Shown: positions 32,646 to 43,456 of the stretch, in pieces
How positions within the stretch are numbered: the first letter of the stretch is position 1
Layout of the letters: the number at the start of each line of letters is the position of its first letter
Source of the DNA: Synaphobranchus kaupii
Taxonomy: Eukaryota; Chordata; Actinopteri; Anguilliformes; Synaphobranchidae
Reading direction: 5' to 3'
Length of the DNA stretch: 64,000 nucleotides
NCBI GenBank assembly: GCA_029718625.1
Contig: CM056384.1
Coordinates: forward strand, 248,001 to 312,000
Translations under genes and position numbers: made by a program
The notes under the pieces: generated by a model
Databases searched by the model: none
What the model saw: the letters and a program-made list of their open reading frames with translations, nothing else
Told to the model about the DNA's origin: nothing

Positions 32646-34281
32646 CAGTCAAGCCGGAAAGTCTCCCCACCCCTTTCACCTTCTCCACGTTTTATTACGT
32701 TACAGACTTATACTACAATAGATTGAGTTCATTTTTTGCCTCAAACATCTACACACAATAGCCAATAATGACGAAGTGAAAACAGGTTTTTAGAAAATAT
32801 GCAATTTTATTTTACTGACAAAAATAGGTTATTTAGGGGTTACATATCTGTACACACCCTTAGCCTAATACTTGGTTGCTGCACCTTTGGCAGCGATTAC
32901 AGCTTCAAGGCATCTTGGGAAAGAAGCTATGAGCTTGGCACACTTGTTTCTGGACATTTTTGCCCATTCCTCTTGGCATATCCTTGCAAGCTCCGTCAGG
33001 TTGGATAGGGAGCGTCGGTACACAGCCATTTTCAGCTCTTTCCACAGATGTTCAATTGGATTCAGGTCTGGGTTCTGGCTGGGCCACTCAAGGACATGCA
33101 CAGACTTTCTCCGAAGCCACTCCTTTGTTCTCTTGGCTGTGTGCTTCGGGTCGTTGTCATGTTGGAAGGTAAACCTTCGCCCCAGTCTGAGGTCCAGAGC
33201 GCTCTGGAGCAGGTTTTCTTCAAGGATCTCGGTGTACTTAGCTGCATTCATCTTTCCCTCTATCAGGACTAGTCGCCCCGTTCCCGCTGCTGAAAAACAT
33301 CCCCACATCATGATGCTGCCACTGCCATGCTTCACTGTAGGGATGGTATTAGCCAGGTGATGAGCGGTGCCTGGTTTCCTCCAGACGTGATGCTTGGTAT
33401 TCAGGCCAAAAGGTTAAATTTTGGTTTCATCAGACCAGAGAATCTTGATTCTGCATGGTTTGAGAGTCCTCTAGGTGCCTTTTGGCAAACTCCAAGCGGG
33501 CTGTGATGTGCCTTTTACTAAGGAGGGGCTTCCGTCTGTCCACTACCATAAAGGCCTGATTGGTGGAGTGCTGCCTGGATGGTTGATCTTCTGAAAGGTT
33601 CTCCCATCTCCACAAGGATACGCTGGTGCTCTGTCAGAGTGACCCTCGGGTTCCTGCTCACCTCCCTGGCCAAGGCCCGTCTTCCCCGATTGCTCAGTTT
33701 GGCCGGGCGGCCAGGTCTAGGAAGATTCTTGGTGGTTCCAAACTTCTTCCATTTACGAATGATGGTGGCCACTGTGCTCTTTGGGACCTGTAAAGCTGCA
33801 GAAAAGCTGTACCCTTCTCCAGATCTATGCCTTGACACAATCCTGTTTCTGAGGTCTGCAGATAATTCCTTGGACCCCATGGCTTGGAGTTTGCTCTGAC
33901 ATGCACTGTCAACTGTGGGACCTTATATAGGCAGGTGTTGGCAATCCCCAGTGATGTCCAATCAATTGAATTTATCACAGGTGGACTCCAATTAAGTTGT
34001 AGAAACATCTCAAGCAGTATCAGTGGAAACAAAATGCACCTCAGCTCACTTTTGGGTGTCATATCAAAGGGTGTGCACACTTGTGTACATATGATATTTA
34101 ACATTTAGATTTTTAATAAATTAGCACAAATGTCTAAAAACCTGTTTTCACTTTGTCATTATGGGCTATTTTGTGTAGAATTTTGAGACAAAAAATTAAC
34201 TCAATCTATTGTAGAATATGTCTGTAACGTAATAAAACGTGGAGAAGGTGAAAGGGGTGGGGAGACTTTCCGGCTTGACTG
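32646..34281 (-). mobile_element. Tc1-like transposon, inactive
   Basis: 1636 bp, TA duplication at 32644-32645 and 34282-34283. Inverted repeats start CAGTCAAGCCGGAAAGTCTC and extend with gaps for roughly 200 bases. It differs in ends and protein from the intact element at 27613. Confidence 0.93.
32865..33880 (-). pseudogene. Tc1-like transposase, frameshifted
   Basis: Starts at ATG 33880 (MGSKELSADLRNRIVSRH) with two helix-turn-helix units, then changes frame near 33520-33560 and again near 33430 (stop after the SDETK region), and finishes in the frame of HGSGSIMMWGCF, FQHDNDPKHTA and NPDLNPIEHLW to the stop at 32865. Catalytic Asp and Glu of the last two blocks are retained. The lesions inactivate it. 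Open frames on the plus strand here, such as 32872-33360, are antisense shadows. Confidence 0.9.
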
Positions 34282-34283
34282 TA

Positions 34284-35191
34284 TCTCCGCAAAAATAAAG
34301 GTTTTGCACAACTACTAACTATAAAACGTTTTAAAGGCAACTGTACATTACCCACACCGTGGGAAAAAGAGTAGGCTACTGTCTTGTGGAGAACAGTGAC
34401 ATCTACCGCGCTGTCCTAACTGGCAGTCACGGTGCAAAAACCACAAAGGCGATGAAGTCCGGATGCACCAACGTTAGCAATGAAAATCCTAGTGGTTTTA
34501 CTCGAAAACACAATAGCTAGCAGTTACACTAGATAATGATATACGAATCTCAACTCCTCTAGTAAATTCTATAACTTCACGTTATCTATGGCAAGAAAAG
34601 ACGATAAGCTAAGGCTGCATTTGTGAAAGCACAATCGCCATCTTCTCCGTCCCCGGTTTCTCTTCCTCTTGCCAAACTTTTACCCATGACCCATGGGAAA
34701 CATGGGAACTGCAGTTTTTTTTAAAACAGCATTAATAAATTAAACAGGGTTTCTGCTTTTTTTTGATTAACAGATTAACCATATAGTTAAATATTAACCT
34801 TAATATTTAACAAAGAGTAATGCATTTTAGGCTATTACATTCTCCCCCTACCAAATTACCAGCATGCCCCCATGACTGGGTTGAAACCGAATATGCATTG
34901 GTAACTCATAAACTGGTCACCTAGTAAGGAGGTACAGAACATGGCAGTAGTTTTGGTATATTTATACAGGCTCTACACAGAGGTTGGGGATGACACCACC
35001 ATGCATGATGCCAAAGGCTTGGTTCTGGGGCAGGTCTGATTTGTTTTAATCAGACATGCACTGCAATGAGGAGTAGCAGTTATCGATTCTTGAGCCTAGA
35101 TGATTATAAGTGGACCTCTCAGGGGGTCTCCTTTCACGTTGCGATCTCCGTAAGCAAGGAGCTTCATCTTCTTGGGGCTTAGATGCAGTGA
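34284..35191 (-). other. gypsy 3' untranslated region and 3' LTR start (inferred)
   Basis: On the minus strand a polypurine tract GGTAGGGGGAGA (34841-34852) is followed by TGTAATAGCC, a typical LTR start. It lies downstream of the gypsy integrase once the hAT at 35192-36784 is removed. No coding frame. Matching 5' LTR was not found. Confidence 0.4.
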
Positions 35192-36784
35192 CAGTGTTGT
35201 GCAAGTTCACACTTCACAAGAGCTAGCTCAAAGTTCAGTTCACACTGATTAAAATGAACTAGTTCACGTTCATCGTTCACAATTTAGAATTTTGAACTAA
35301 GTTCACAGTCCCAAAAAATGAACTAATTCACGTTCATTTCTTCTGTTTTTTTTTTTTAAATGAGCTGCTCCGATCTAACAATATTGCACACATTTTTGTG
35401 AATTAGATAATCGCCCCAGCTCATTCCAAAGTGATTATTACTACTACTGCTAATGGTTAAAAGATGTACTGTACCTACTACCCAACTCTCAGCACAAAAT
35501 CAACTCGACTCAGCCCTGAGCTGCGGCAATATTCCATGGCTCCAGAGTCGTGACACAAACCAAAGTTCTTTAGAGTTTTAACAGAGAGAAAATGCTGTAG
35601 CCTACACCATTAATAATCGGGTTTAGCCTAGCTACTCAGTGTGGATCAACCAGAAACCTTGACAAAGGTATTCTGTTATATCAAATGATATTCCGAGATG
35701 CCAACACTTTAATAGTCTACTTTTCATTACGAAGTTATTACATGTGACTGTTTGCAACCAAATTACAGTATAAAACATAATGAATATGCAATTGTGTTCA
35801 GCTAATGACAGAAAATAGGCTAGTTCTTATTTAAAGTGGTGGCATTTTTATTTTAGAACTCTTTTATTTTAGAACCCAACAACAACAGTGAACAGATAAA
35901 TACAATTTTGTATCATAGAAGAAATAAATAGCACAATGGTTCAAATAAACATATTTTACGGTGTCCAAATAAATCCTTTACCAAATACTATTTAAAACTA
36001 ATAAACGAAACAGGCTCCTGTACACAGACACACGCATCAAGATCTGGTTTGTTTGTCGGATTTGGCTGGCTATCTCTCCTATACAGCCATCCATCTACCA
36101 CATTTTCAGTAGGCTACTGGATTCTAGGATCTGAGAAAAAATAAGATTTATATTTGCATAGACTAATAAAATAGCTATATGCAAATATAACCATTCAATG
36201 TCTATTCTTAGGCCACGTAATATCTAACGTTACAATCAATGACAGACAGCGTTATTTTAGCTAGGCCTAACGTTAAACTTCTGCTAGAATATTGGAGATA
36301 ATAAATAAATAAATGTAAACTGGATGCGATTGCAAACTAGCTTGAAAAGTAAGGGAGAGTGAACAGAAAACATTGAGAATAGGCTATTAAAAATTAGCAT
36401 CAATCAGGTGATTTGGGTCTGAATAAAATATCAAAGCTAGTTTACTAACTTTATTTGCTACCTGACTCTCCTGTCTGAAGCGGCTTCAAATTCCAGCTCA
36501 TGCCACTGGGAGAAAGAGATGCGGCTTGGGTAGTTCGAAAGAATAAAACAAACAAACGGGACTGTATTAACCGGAAGAACCAAAAACTCGCGACTCCGAC
36601 TCTTCAAACTGAACAGTACGGAAAGAGCCGACTCAGAAAAAAGAGCCAAACTGGAAATCACTGTCATCACTGCCGTAAAACACAGTGGGAGTTAACGATG
36701 CTCACGTTCAGGTTCATTAGTTGCAAACTGATACGTTCAGTTCACTGTTCACCAAAAACATGAGCATGTTCATGCACAACACTG
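35192..36784. mobile_element. Non-autonomous hAT element, 1593 bp
   Basis: Ends CAGTGTTGTGCA and its inverse TGCACAACACTG; perfect 8-base duplication TGCAGTGA at 35184-35191 and 36785-36792. Both ends carry many GTTCA/GTTCAC motifs, which look like transposase-binding subterminal repeats. No transposase frame inside. It interrupts the gypsy 3' region. Confidence 0.93.
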
Positions 36785-36801
36785 TGCAGTGATATCCTCA
36801 C

Positions 36802-37283
36802 TCACGTAGTATCCTGAGGTAAGTCCAATAATTCATCCCGGACTGTAGATGTCTCCGCAGCATACTCAACTACTTGTGCTTCACCATTCCAGGTTGTGGG
36901 GCTGACTGACCTGTCAGGCGTTCTTATTTGAACGGGGTGCTCTGCTGCCTCTGGCTGCTCCACAGAGAGAAAGAACAATTCACCAGGGTAATAGTCAGCT
37001 TCTGACTCCGAATCTGAAGAGAGGTACGTGTCTTGAGAGACATCTGTTGTGCCCAGGTGAGGTTGCTCCGCCCCCGCAGTAATCCTCTTCCTGTCTTCTG
37101 ACTTCTGAGAGCTCTTGAACATGGTGGGGGCTCTGGATCAACTTCAGGCTCCATTCTCACAAATTGCCCCAGGGGTAGAATGTGATTGCGATGCAATACC
37201 TTTGTCGGCCCTTCACCACTCACTGGTTTCAAGTGGTATACTGGAAGCTCCGACATCTGGCTTTCCACAACGTCGGACTCCAC
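36802..37283 (-). pseudogene. gypsy integrase C-terminal region
   Basis: Contains PVYHLKPVSGEGPTKVLHRN followed by HILPLGQF, the beta-strand module after the integrase core in this gypsy group, then an acidic, Ser-rich tail. Frame changes occur near 36924-37120. No clear chromodomain aromatic cage is visible. Confidence 0.65.
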
Positions 37284-37439
37284 CGGTCTGCAAGCTTATG
37301 TTTCTCTTGAAATCCGAGACTCCTTATGAGAACCCTGTCCCCGGGACTCAAATTCTGGCAACATACTTTCTGATCGTACCAACCTTGTTTCCCTGGTTCG
37401 TCTTAGAAGATGTTGTTTGGGCTACTTGGTACGCAGCTT

Positions 37440-38509
37440 GTGAGTCTTGTTGCATTTTTTAAACATACTTCAGATACGTAGTGTTGGAAGTTCCATCAGC
37501 AGAGACCCCAAAGTCCACCGGCAGTCTGGCTTCGCGGCCAAACATGAGGAAATATGGGGAGTAGCCTGTAGCTTCGTTTCTCCTACAATTGTAGGCATGC
37601 ACTAAATGTGTGCTGACTCCACTTTGACTTCTGTGTGGGATCCAAGGTGCCCAACATGTTTAAAAGAGTTTGACTGAACCTTTTTGGTTGGGGGTCTCCT
37701 TGCGGGTGATATGGCGTGGTTCGAGACTTTTTCACACCCAGCATGGCTAGCATTTGTCGGACTAGTTGGCTCTCAAAATCCCGGCCCTGATCAGTGTGGA
37801 TCCTTGCAGGTAAGCCATAATGTACGAAGAACTTGTCCCACAGTGTCTTTGCCACAGTCATGGCTTTTTGGTCCTTCGTCGGAAAAGCCTGTGCGTAGCG
37901 TGTGAAATGATCAGTAATGACTAATACATTACACACGTTCTGGGAGTCTGGCTCAATGGAAAGGAAATCCATGCACACTAACTCCATGGGTCCAGAGCTT
38001 TGTATATGGGCCAGTGGGACAACTCTCTGAGGGAGAGTCTTCCTCTTAATGCAGCGAGAACATGTTTTGCAATACTGTTCCACATCAAGTTTCATTTGAG
38101 GCCAGTAGAACCGGTCACAAACTAACCCATAGGTTTTGTCACATCCCAAGTGACCTGTGTCATCATGAAGGATCTTTAAAACAACTTTGTGAAACTGGGG
38201 AAGCAACAACTGTCTTCGCTGGCTTTGGTCTGAATGTTTCACCGTGCGATAAACTAACCCCTGGTCCATGGAAAGTTTATCCCATTCTCTTTTAAGAAAG
38301 GTAATGTCTGGATGGGAGGTCAGAATACTCCTTGCAGGATTGTTTTGTGTAAGAGCCCTCCACACTTCTCCCATGCTGGCGTTGTCTCTTTGAGCAGTCT
38401 GCAGTTCTTTTGCAGTGATGTTGGGCAGCTCATTGCTTTCCATGTCAGTGAGGTGACAGTAGACATTAGGCATTGCTCCTAACTGTTCAATAGCAGGACC
38501 AGGTAGCAT
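37440..38509 (-). pseudogene. gypsy integrase with altered catalytic Glu
   Basis: HHCC zinc-binding module GHLGCDKTYGLVCDRFYWP...CKTCSRC, then the core: first Asp in CMDFLSIEP, second in HTDQGRDFES. The third position, normally Glu in HPQGNGQxERF, reads HPQGDPQPKRF, a Lys. A frameshift near 37600 moves to the frame of [18 protein letters not shown], ending near 37440. Both the lysine and the frameshift would abolish function. Confidence 0.85.
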
Positions 38510-38515
38510 CTCTCT

Positions 38516-39392
38516 TCATCCAGTGGACAACATCTGGCAGAGGGCTCTAACCCCCGGGGCTGGAATCTCTTGCCATTCATCATCTGCAGAGTCACTGGGA
38601 TGCTGGTGTCTAGACAGGGAGTCTGCATCAATGTTTTTCTTCCCTGGTCTGTATTTTAAGGTGAAATTGTAGATTGAAAGAGCAGCTAACCATCGGTGTC
38701 CAGTGGCAGCCAACTCTGCGGAGGTCAGGATATAGGTCAGGGGATTGTTGTCAGTTCTAACTTCAAAGGTTGCCCCATAAAGGTAATCATGGAGTTTGTC
38801 CCCAATTGCCCATTTCAAAGCCAGAAATTCCAGTTTATGGGCAGGATAGTTGTTTTCTGAGGGCGAGAGGCTTTGACTGGCGAACGCAACAGGGCTCAAT
38901 CCATCTTCCTTTTTCTGATATAGAACACCACCCAAACCGCCGCGGCTGGCATCCACGTGGAGGATGTATGGTTGGCTGGGGTCGGCAAAGGCTAACACGG
39001 GAGCATTTGTCAAACACTTCTTGAGCTCCTGGAAAGCCCTCTCACAATTGTCATCCCACCTAGGACTAAACGGTTCCGAGGGCTTGAAGTAGATCTTATT
39101 AGACAGCCATTTGTCAGACTTGCCGTCTTTCTTTCGAGGGTGAGGTGGATAGCCTTGTAATAGTTGATTCAAAGGCTGGGAAAGTCGAGCAAAATCCTTT
39201 ACAAAACGGTGATAATAGCCACAGAAACCTAAGAATGAGCGAAGAGAAGAGACAGTTTGCGATCGGGGCCAAGTTGTAACTGCTTCTATTTTCAAGGGGT
39301 CAGTAGCTATCCCCTGCTGTGACACAATGTGGCCAACATAAGTCATGGAGGTCCGGCAGAATTGACACTTGTCAGTTGACAGTGTTATGGTT
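38516..39392 (-). pseudogene. gypsy RT C-terminus and RNase H
   Basis: Begins within RT (CQFCRTSMTYVGHIVS), continues with LRSFLGFCGYYHRFVKDFA and the RNase H domain HVDASRGGLGGVLYQ, FASQSLSPSENNYPAHKLEF and TDNNPLTYI, and YRPGKKNIDADSLSR. It is open until an in-frame TGA at 38516-38518; the integrase continues in the same frame after it, so one nonsense change separates the two. The RT palm with YADD-type motif is not included. Confidence 0.85.
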
Positions 39393-39990
39393 ACACAGGG
39401 ACATTTTGGGACTCTGGCTTTCTGAGACTGGGCCCCCTGCGGAGTCGTTCACAATTAAGACTCCTGATCAGACTGAGGCACAATGGAGTGTCTGTACCCT
39501 GTGACTCTGAGATGAACATAGACTGCTTGATCAATCAGGCAGCGGGTTAGGCAGGAACACCCCCTCTTTAGAGAAGGAGAGGGGAGATCCCAATATAACA
39601 CACACACACACCCTGAGGTGATTGCAAATAGCTGGTCCATCTATCTAGGGAATGAGCCAATCTATTGTATGGGTGCCCTAAAGCCATCTACCAATTGGGA
39701 TCAAAGAAACTTTGACCATAAAAACCCATGGAACTTTACCAACTTTGTTCTGATGGGAAAGACGCAGTCTTACCCGTAACAGACGCACCACTGAACCCGG
39801 GCGGCTCTGATGGGAAAGGCACAGCCTTACCCCTACCAGACGCACCCGGACGGCTCTGATGGTAAAGACGCTGTCTTACACCTACCAGACGCACCACTGA
39901 AACCCTGACGGACTTTTACGTTTCCCAACCCGCATCTCGCCTGATCATCGAGACAGAGTTGGCCTGCCACCGTCCACAGAATAAACCAAG
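39393..39990. repeat. LTR-like or leader sequence with internal tandem repeats
   Basis: Starts near TGTTATGGTTACACAGGGAC on the plus strand. Three units starting CTGATGGgAAAG at 39750, 39807 and 39856 (spacing 57 and 49) each contain GCAGTCTTACC or similar and CCAGACGCACC. A short inverted repeat GAATAAACCA/TGGTTTATTC lies at 39980-40002. No coding sequence. Confidence 0.55.
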
Positions 39991-39992
39991 CT

Positions 39993-40920
39993 GGTTTATT
40001 CTCAACAGCTGTTTTGAGGACACGTTTCTTCAAACTGTTCCTCTACTGTCTCCTTTGCGGCCAGACCCAACTCTAATCAATTCTCAGTTACATTCGTTTT
40101 TATCCTTACATGGTATTTTAAATGTACATCAATCAGGTTTTAGAACCGGACATAGCACTATCTCAGCTGCATCCTTATTAATTAATGACATAGTGAGCTC
40201 GCTTGATAAAAAGCGTCACTGTGCAGCCCTCTACATCGACCTATCGAAAGCCTTCGATACTGTTGACCATGAGTTGCTCTTACAAAGGCTATCTGCCATT
40301 GGTCTTGATAACTCTACTTGCATCTGGTTTCAAAACTACCTACAGGATAGAACTCAGTGTATCTTAGTAGATGGAAAACAATCAAGCTTTCTCAGCATCG
40401 CTAAAGGTGTCCCGCAAGGCTCGACTCTGGGTCCATTGCTGTTCACAATTTATATAAATAATATTGGTCTTTTGCAGAGTAATTGTAAATTACATTTTTA
40501 TGCTGATGATACGGTTGTCTATACCCGTGCCCCCTCAGCCCAGCAGGCTATTATTGATCTTCAGCATGGCTTCAATTCTCTCCATAAATCCCTCATTGAC
40601 CTTAAGCTGGTACTAAATGAAAATAAAACTAAATTTATGTATTTTTCTAGATCTAGTAACTCTGTTAATGATCTGCATATTCACACATTGAATGGAACTG
40701 AAATTGAACAAGCCCCTCATTATAAGTATCTGGGTATCTGGGTTGACGATACTCTAACTTTTAAAACACATATTGAGAAATAGCAGAATGGTCTGAAGGC
40801 AAAGCTTGGCTTCTTATATAGAAATAAATCATGTTTCTCTTATGAGAGTAGAAAGATTATTGTTCAAGCGACACTCCTCCCAGTACTCGACTATGCTGAT
40901 ACAATTTACACACATGCTGT
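39993..40920 (+). pseudogene. Non-LTR reverse transcriptase fragment
   Basis: RT palm and thumb of a jockey/CR1-type LINE, truncated on both sides. Motifs: HQSGFRTGHST, YIDLSKAFDTVDHELL, GVPQGSTLGPLLF and FYADDTVVY with the catalytic YADD near 40500-40511. A TAG at 40781-40783 interrupts the frame, but the same frame goes on (GLKAKLGFLYRNKSCFS) to about 40920, so this is a single nonsense change. Clade not resolved; it differs from the L2 element at the window start. Confidence 0.85.
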
Positions 40921-40941
40921 ACCCTCACTTTAAGGGTTCAC

Positions 40942-41041
40942 TAATGGATCACTTTAAGGGTTGTTTCTCCTGACAAATTTTCCTATTGAACGCTATGGAA
41001 AAATAAGTCAGGAGAAGAAACCCTTGAAGTTATCCATCCAT
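40942..41041. repeat. Foldback repeat, about 46-base arms
   Basis: ATGGATCACTTTAAGGGTTG and its imperfect inverse ending CTTGAAGTTATCCAT, with TTCTCCTGAC/GTCAGGAGAA close to the middle. Whole stretch of about 100 bases folds on itself. It lies at the truncated end of the LINE fragment. Confidence 0.8.
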
Positions 41042-41507
41042 ATCTACTGTATTTCTGGCAGCACAGTGATGGTTTAAGGCTTGTTTGATATGTCAGACCC
41101 TTGATGACTTAGAGGCATTTAGCCAACCATGTGTTCCAGTGTCATTTACAGCTAAATCTAGTCCCACCCCCTAATTCCCATAGAGATCCATTCAAATGCA
41201 GAGACGTTTTAGTATCGCTTGTAAGAGTACCAAGAGTCTTTTGATGTTGTTGGGTCACAGACATCAGGAAGTCATGACATGCAAAGGATATGCGACCAAA
41301 TATTTAAAATGATTTTAACTAACTTGTGTAACTTTCTAACTTGTGTGTCAGTGATCACAGGTGTATTCACTTTTGTCTTTCTAAAGTATTGTTTTTGTTT
41401 TTGCTTGTTCATAAGAGGAAACACTCTACTTGCCAACTTAGAAATAATGCAATTATTGAGAGGTGATACAATTTTGAATCATTTTACATTTAAGTTTTTT
41501 TTGACAT
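41042..41507. other. Nothing recognised
   Basis: AT-rich, one open frame (41279-41548) that runs into the neighbouring MITE and is rich in Phe and Leu; no motif supports it. Confidence 0.5.
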
Positions 41508-42097
41508 TTAAAGGTTGTATCAGCGATTTTGGGTGGAAACATAAATGATCACATTCATCTGATTTTTCCTCACGATCCGCTAGCTGCCCGCCCCATAAGC
41601 AGGCCGTCAAAAAACCGCGTCTCTGTAGGCAGCCTATGCTCCGAGATCGTACACAAAAACAATGGTACTACCAACTACTCAAAACCAAAATAAACAGTAT
41701 TCCAACCAATCACAATGATCTGCACAAACGTGACGTCACTTCTGAAGCGAAATCCCAAACAAACATACTTATGAATAATTATGTTATGTTTTAAAAAATA
41801 GTGTTCAAGCATCCAGAATTATAACCACGTTAATAACGTTTGTAAGAAACCAAACCGTTTGTAAATCCGTCAAGATTTCAGCGAGATAAGAGTATTAGCG
41901 TTTGTGCAGATCATTGTGATTGGTTGGAATACTGTTTATTTTGGTTTTGAGTAGTTGGTAGTACCATTGTTTTTGTGTACGATCTCGGAGCATAGGCTAC
42001 CTACAGAGACGCGGTTTTTTGACGGCCTAGCGGGCAGCTAGTGAGGAAAAAAAAAAAAATTTATGTTTCCACCCAAAATCGCTGATACAACCTTTAA
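41508..42097. mobile_element. MITE with about 200-base inverted repeats
   Basis: Arms 41508-41730 and 41899-42097 begin TTAAAGGTTGTATCAGCGAT and are inverted copies apart from a 24-base indel and an A run; the loop is about 170 bases. Both ends sit in TTTAAA context, so a TTAA or TTA target is likely but cannot be separated from the end sequence. Confidence 0.9.
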
Positions 42098-42546
42098 AAT
42101 CTGTTGCTTGTGGAGACTGCGCTTGTAGTGCTCCTGGGAATGAGGATGGGGGTGAATGTTTTTTCGGCAATGTCCAGGGTGGTCGGGTGCAGTCTTCTGC
42201 CAAACTTCTTCTTTTTGGCTCACCTGGTAGCCACCTGGAATGCCTCCGGCCAGTTTGACAGATGGATGTTCTCCAGTTTTTTAGTGAGGTGCCCCAGGTT
42301 CTCCAGGTAGTGTTCTTCCAGGATCTGCATGCATGTGTGGAGCCAGTTGAGGGCATTCCCCGCCAGCTTCACCATGGTGTTGTCCGTCGGGGAGGCCTTT
42401 CTCACCAGGGTGGCCAGTTCCTGCATCTTCTTTTGTAGGCTGGCTGGTGGAGTAGCCCTGCCTCCAGACACTGCAGTGTTCTGCAGGTCGTGTGTTGTCT
42501 GGATGATCCTGAAGAGAATCCTGGTAGCCTCCACAAAGGCTGCCAT
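42094..42546 (-). pseudogene. Retroelement-like reading frame of unknown function
   Basis: ATG at 42546 (MAAFVEATRILFRIIQTT) opens an alpha-helical, Leu-rich frame with QKKMQELATLVRKASPTD and LNWLHTCMQILEEHYLENLG. A TGA at 42220-42222 breaks it where Trp would fit, and the same frame continues with KKKKFGRRLHP and ILIPRSTTSAV to a TAA at 42094-42096. I associate this style with N-terminal frames next to fish retroelements, but cannot name the family. The 3' part has been cut by the MITE, whose end supplies the stop codon. Confidence 0.45.
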
Positions 42547-43358
42547 AGCTCTGGGTGTAGGTGCGGTGTTGTTTAGGTGTAGTTGTTTTTTTAGTGTTTT
42601 TTTAGTGCAAGTGGCGGTGTGCGGTTTGGCTGATTGATAGCGTTCTTTGTCAACTCAAGGTTGACGCATATCAGTGCAGCCTATACTTACCCAGACTGGT
42701 ACCTTGTAGCTTAGTTTCTAGTCAGTGTTTCTTAGCACGGTGCCTCCACCTGGAATGACTAGGCACAGCACTATGTGTCTAATTGTCTCCCAGGATATAA
42801 AAGTATAAAAGGAATATATCTGGTCAAGGTAACCCCCAACAATATGTATATTTTAGTTCAACAAACTGACTCATAGAATTAGGTTAAGAAATAACATGTA
42901 TTGTGTGACATACAATATGTAATGAAATAAAGTAAAGTAATATATAATTCTCTTGTGATATTGGGGAAATGTCTCACAAATCCACGGCACTTAAATTGTC
43001 CTGTTGTAATTTTATATCAAAACTCAATACATTTCCCAAGATACTTCAAATATTTTATAATGACCTTAAATCAAACTCAATACATTTCCAAAGAAAACCC
43101 CATAAATGTTAACTCTCTCTTAACCTTTTAAATGTTTTAACCTTTTGGAATGCTTTTGTTTCTTTTCAAAGTGAGTGCACTCAGTAAAATAAAATAAAGC
43201 AGAGCTCCTTAATATTATTTAAACCGAAACAGATACGTATCAAAAACGGTGGCACGCTTGATGTGTTGTGGGAGCAACCCAATGAGTTCCGGGGGGAGGG
43301 GGGGTTCCGTGACAGCGCAAGCACATACGAATCAGTTCACTTCCCCGGATGATGCAAC
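42547..43358. other. Nothing recognised
   Basis: Probable leader of the reading frame at 42094-42546 (to about 42720), then AT-rich sequence without frames. Poly-C/G tract near 43291-43303. Confidence 0.45.
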
Positions 43359-43456
43359 TTAGTCCATGCGCACGAGTGACGTAGGCACTCAGTTCACACG
43401 TACCGTTCACCGGCACAGTCCAGTTAGCATTCAGTTCACCCACGCGAGTGCTTTAA
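43359..43456 (+). repeat. 97-base direct repeat, copy 2
   Basis: Matches 32519-32615. Sequence on both sides differs from copy 1, apart from a few bases, so only this block is shared. It may be an LTR remnant. Confidence 0.88.

Larger units (their letters stand above)
36785..39392 (-). mobile_element. Ty3/gypsy pol (RT end, RNase H, integrase)
   Basis: Minus-strand pol of an LTR retrotransposon. RT is cut at about 39392. Order is RT thumb, RNase H, linker, integrase zinc finger, core, C-terminal region, as in Ty3/gypsy. The 3' flank continues across a hAT insertion to an LTR-like region. Confidence 0.88.

Noticed and set aside
32872..33360. Plus-strand 162-codon frame
   Set aside because: Antisense to Tc1 transposase, which has recognisable catalytic motifs on the minus strand.
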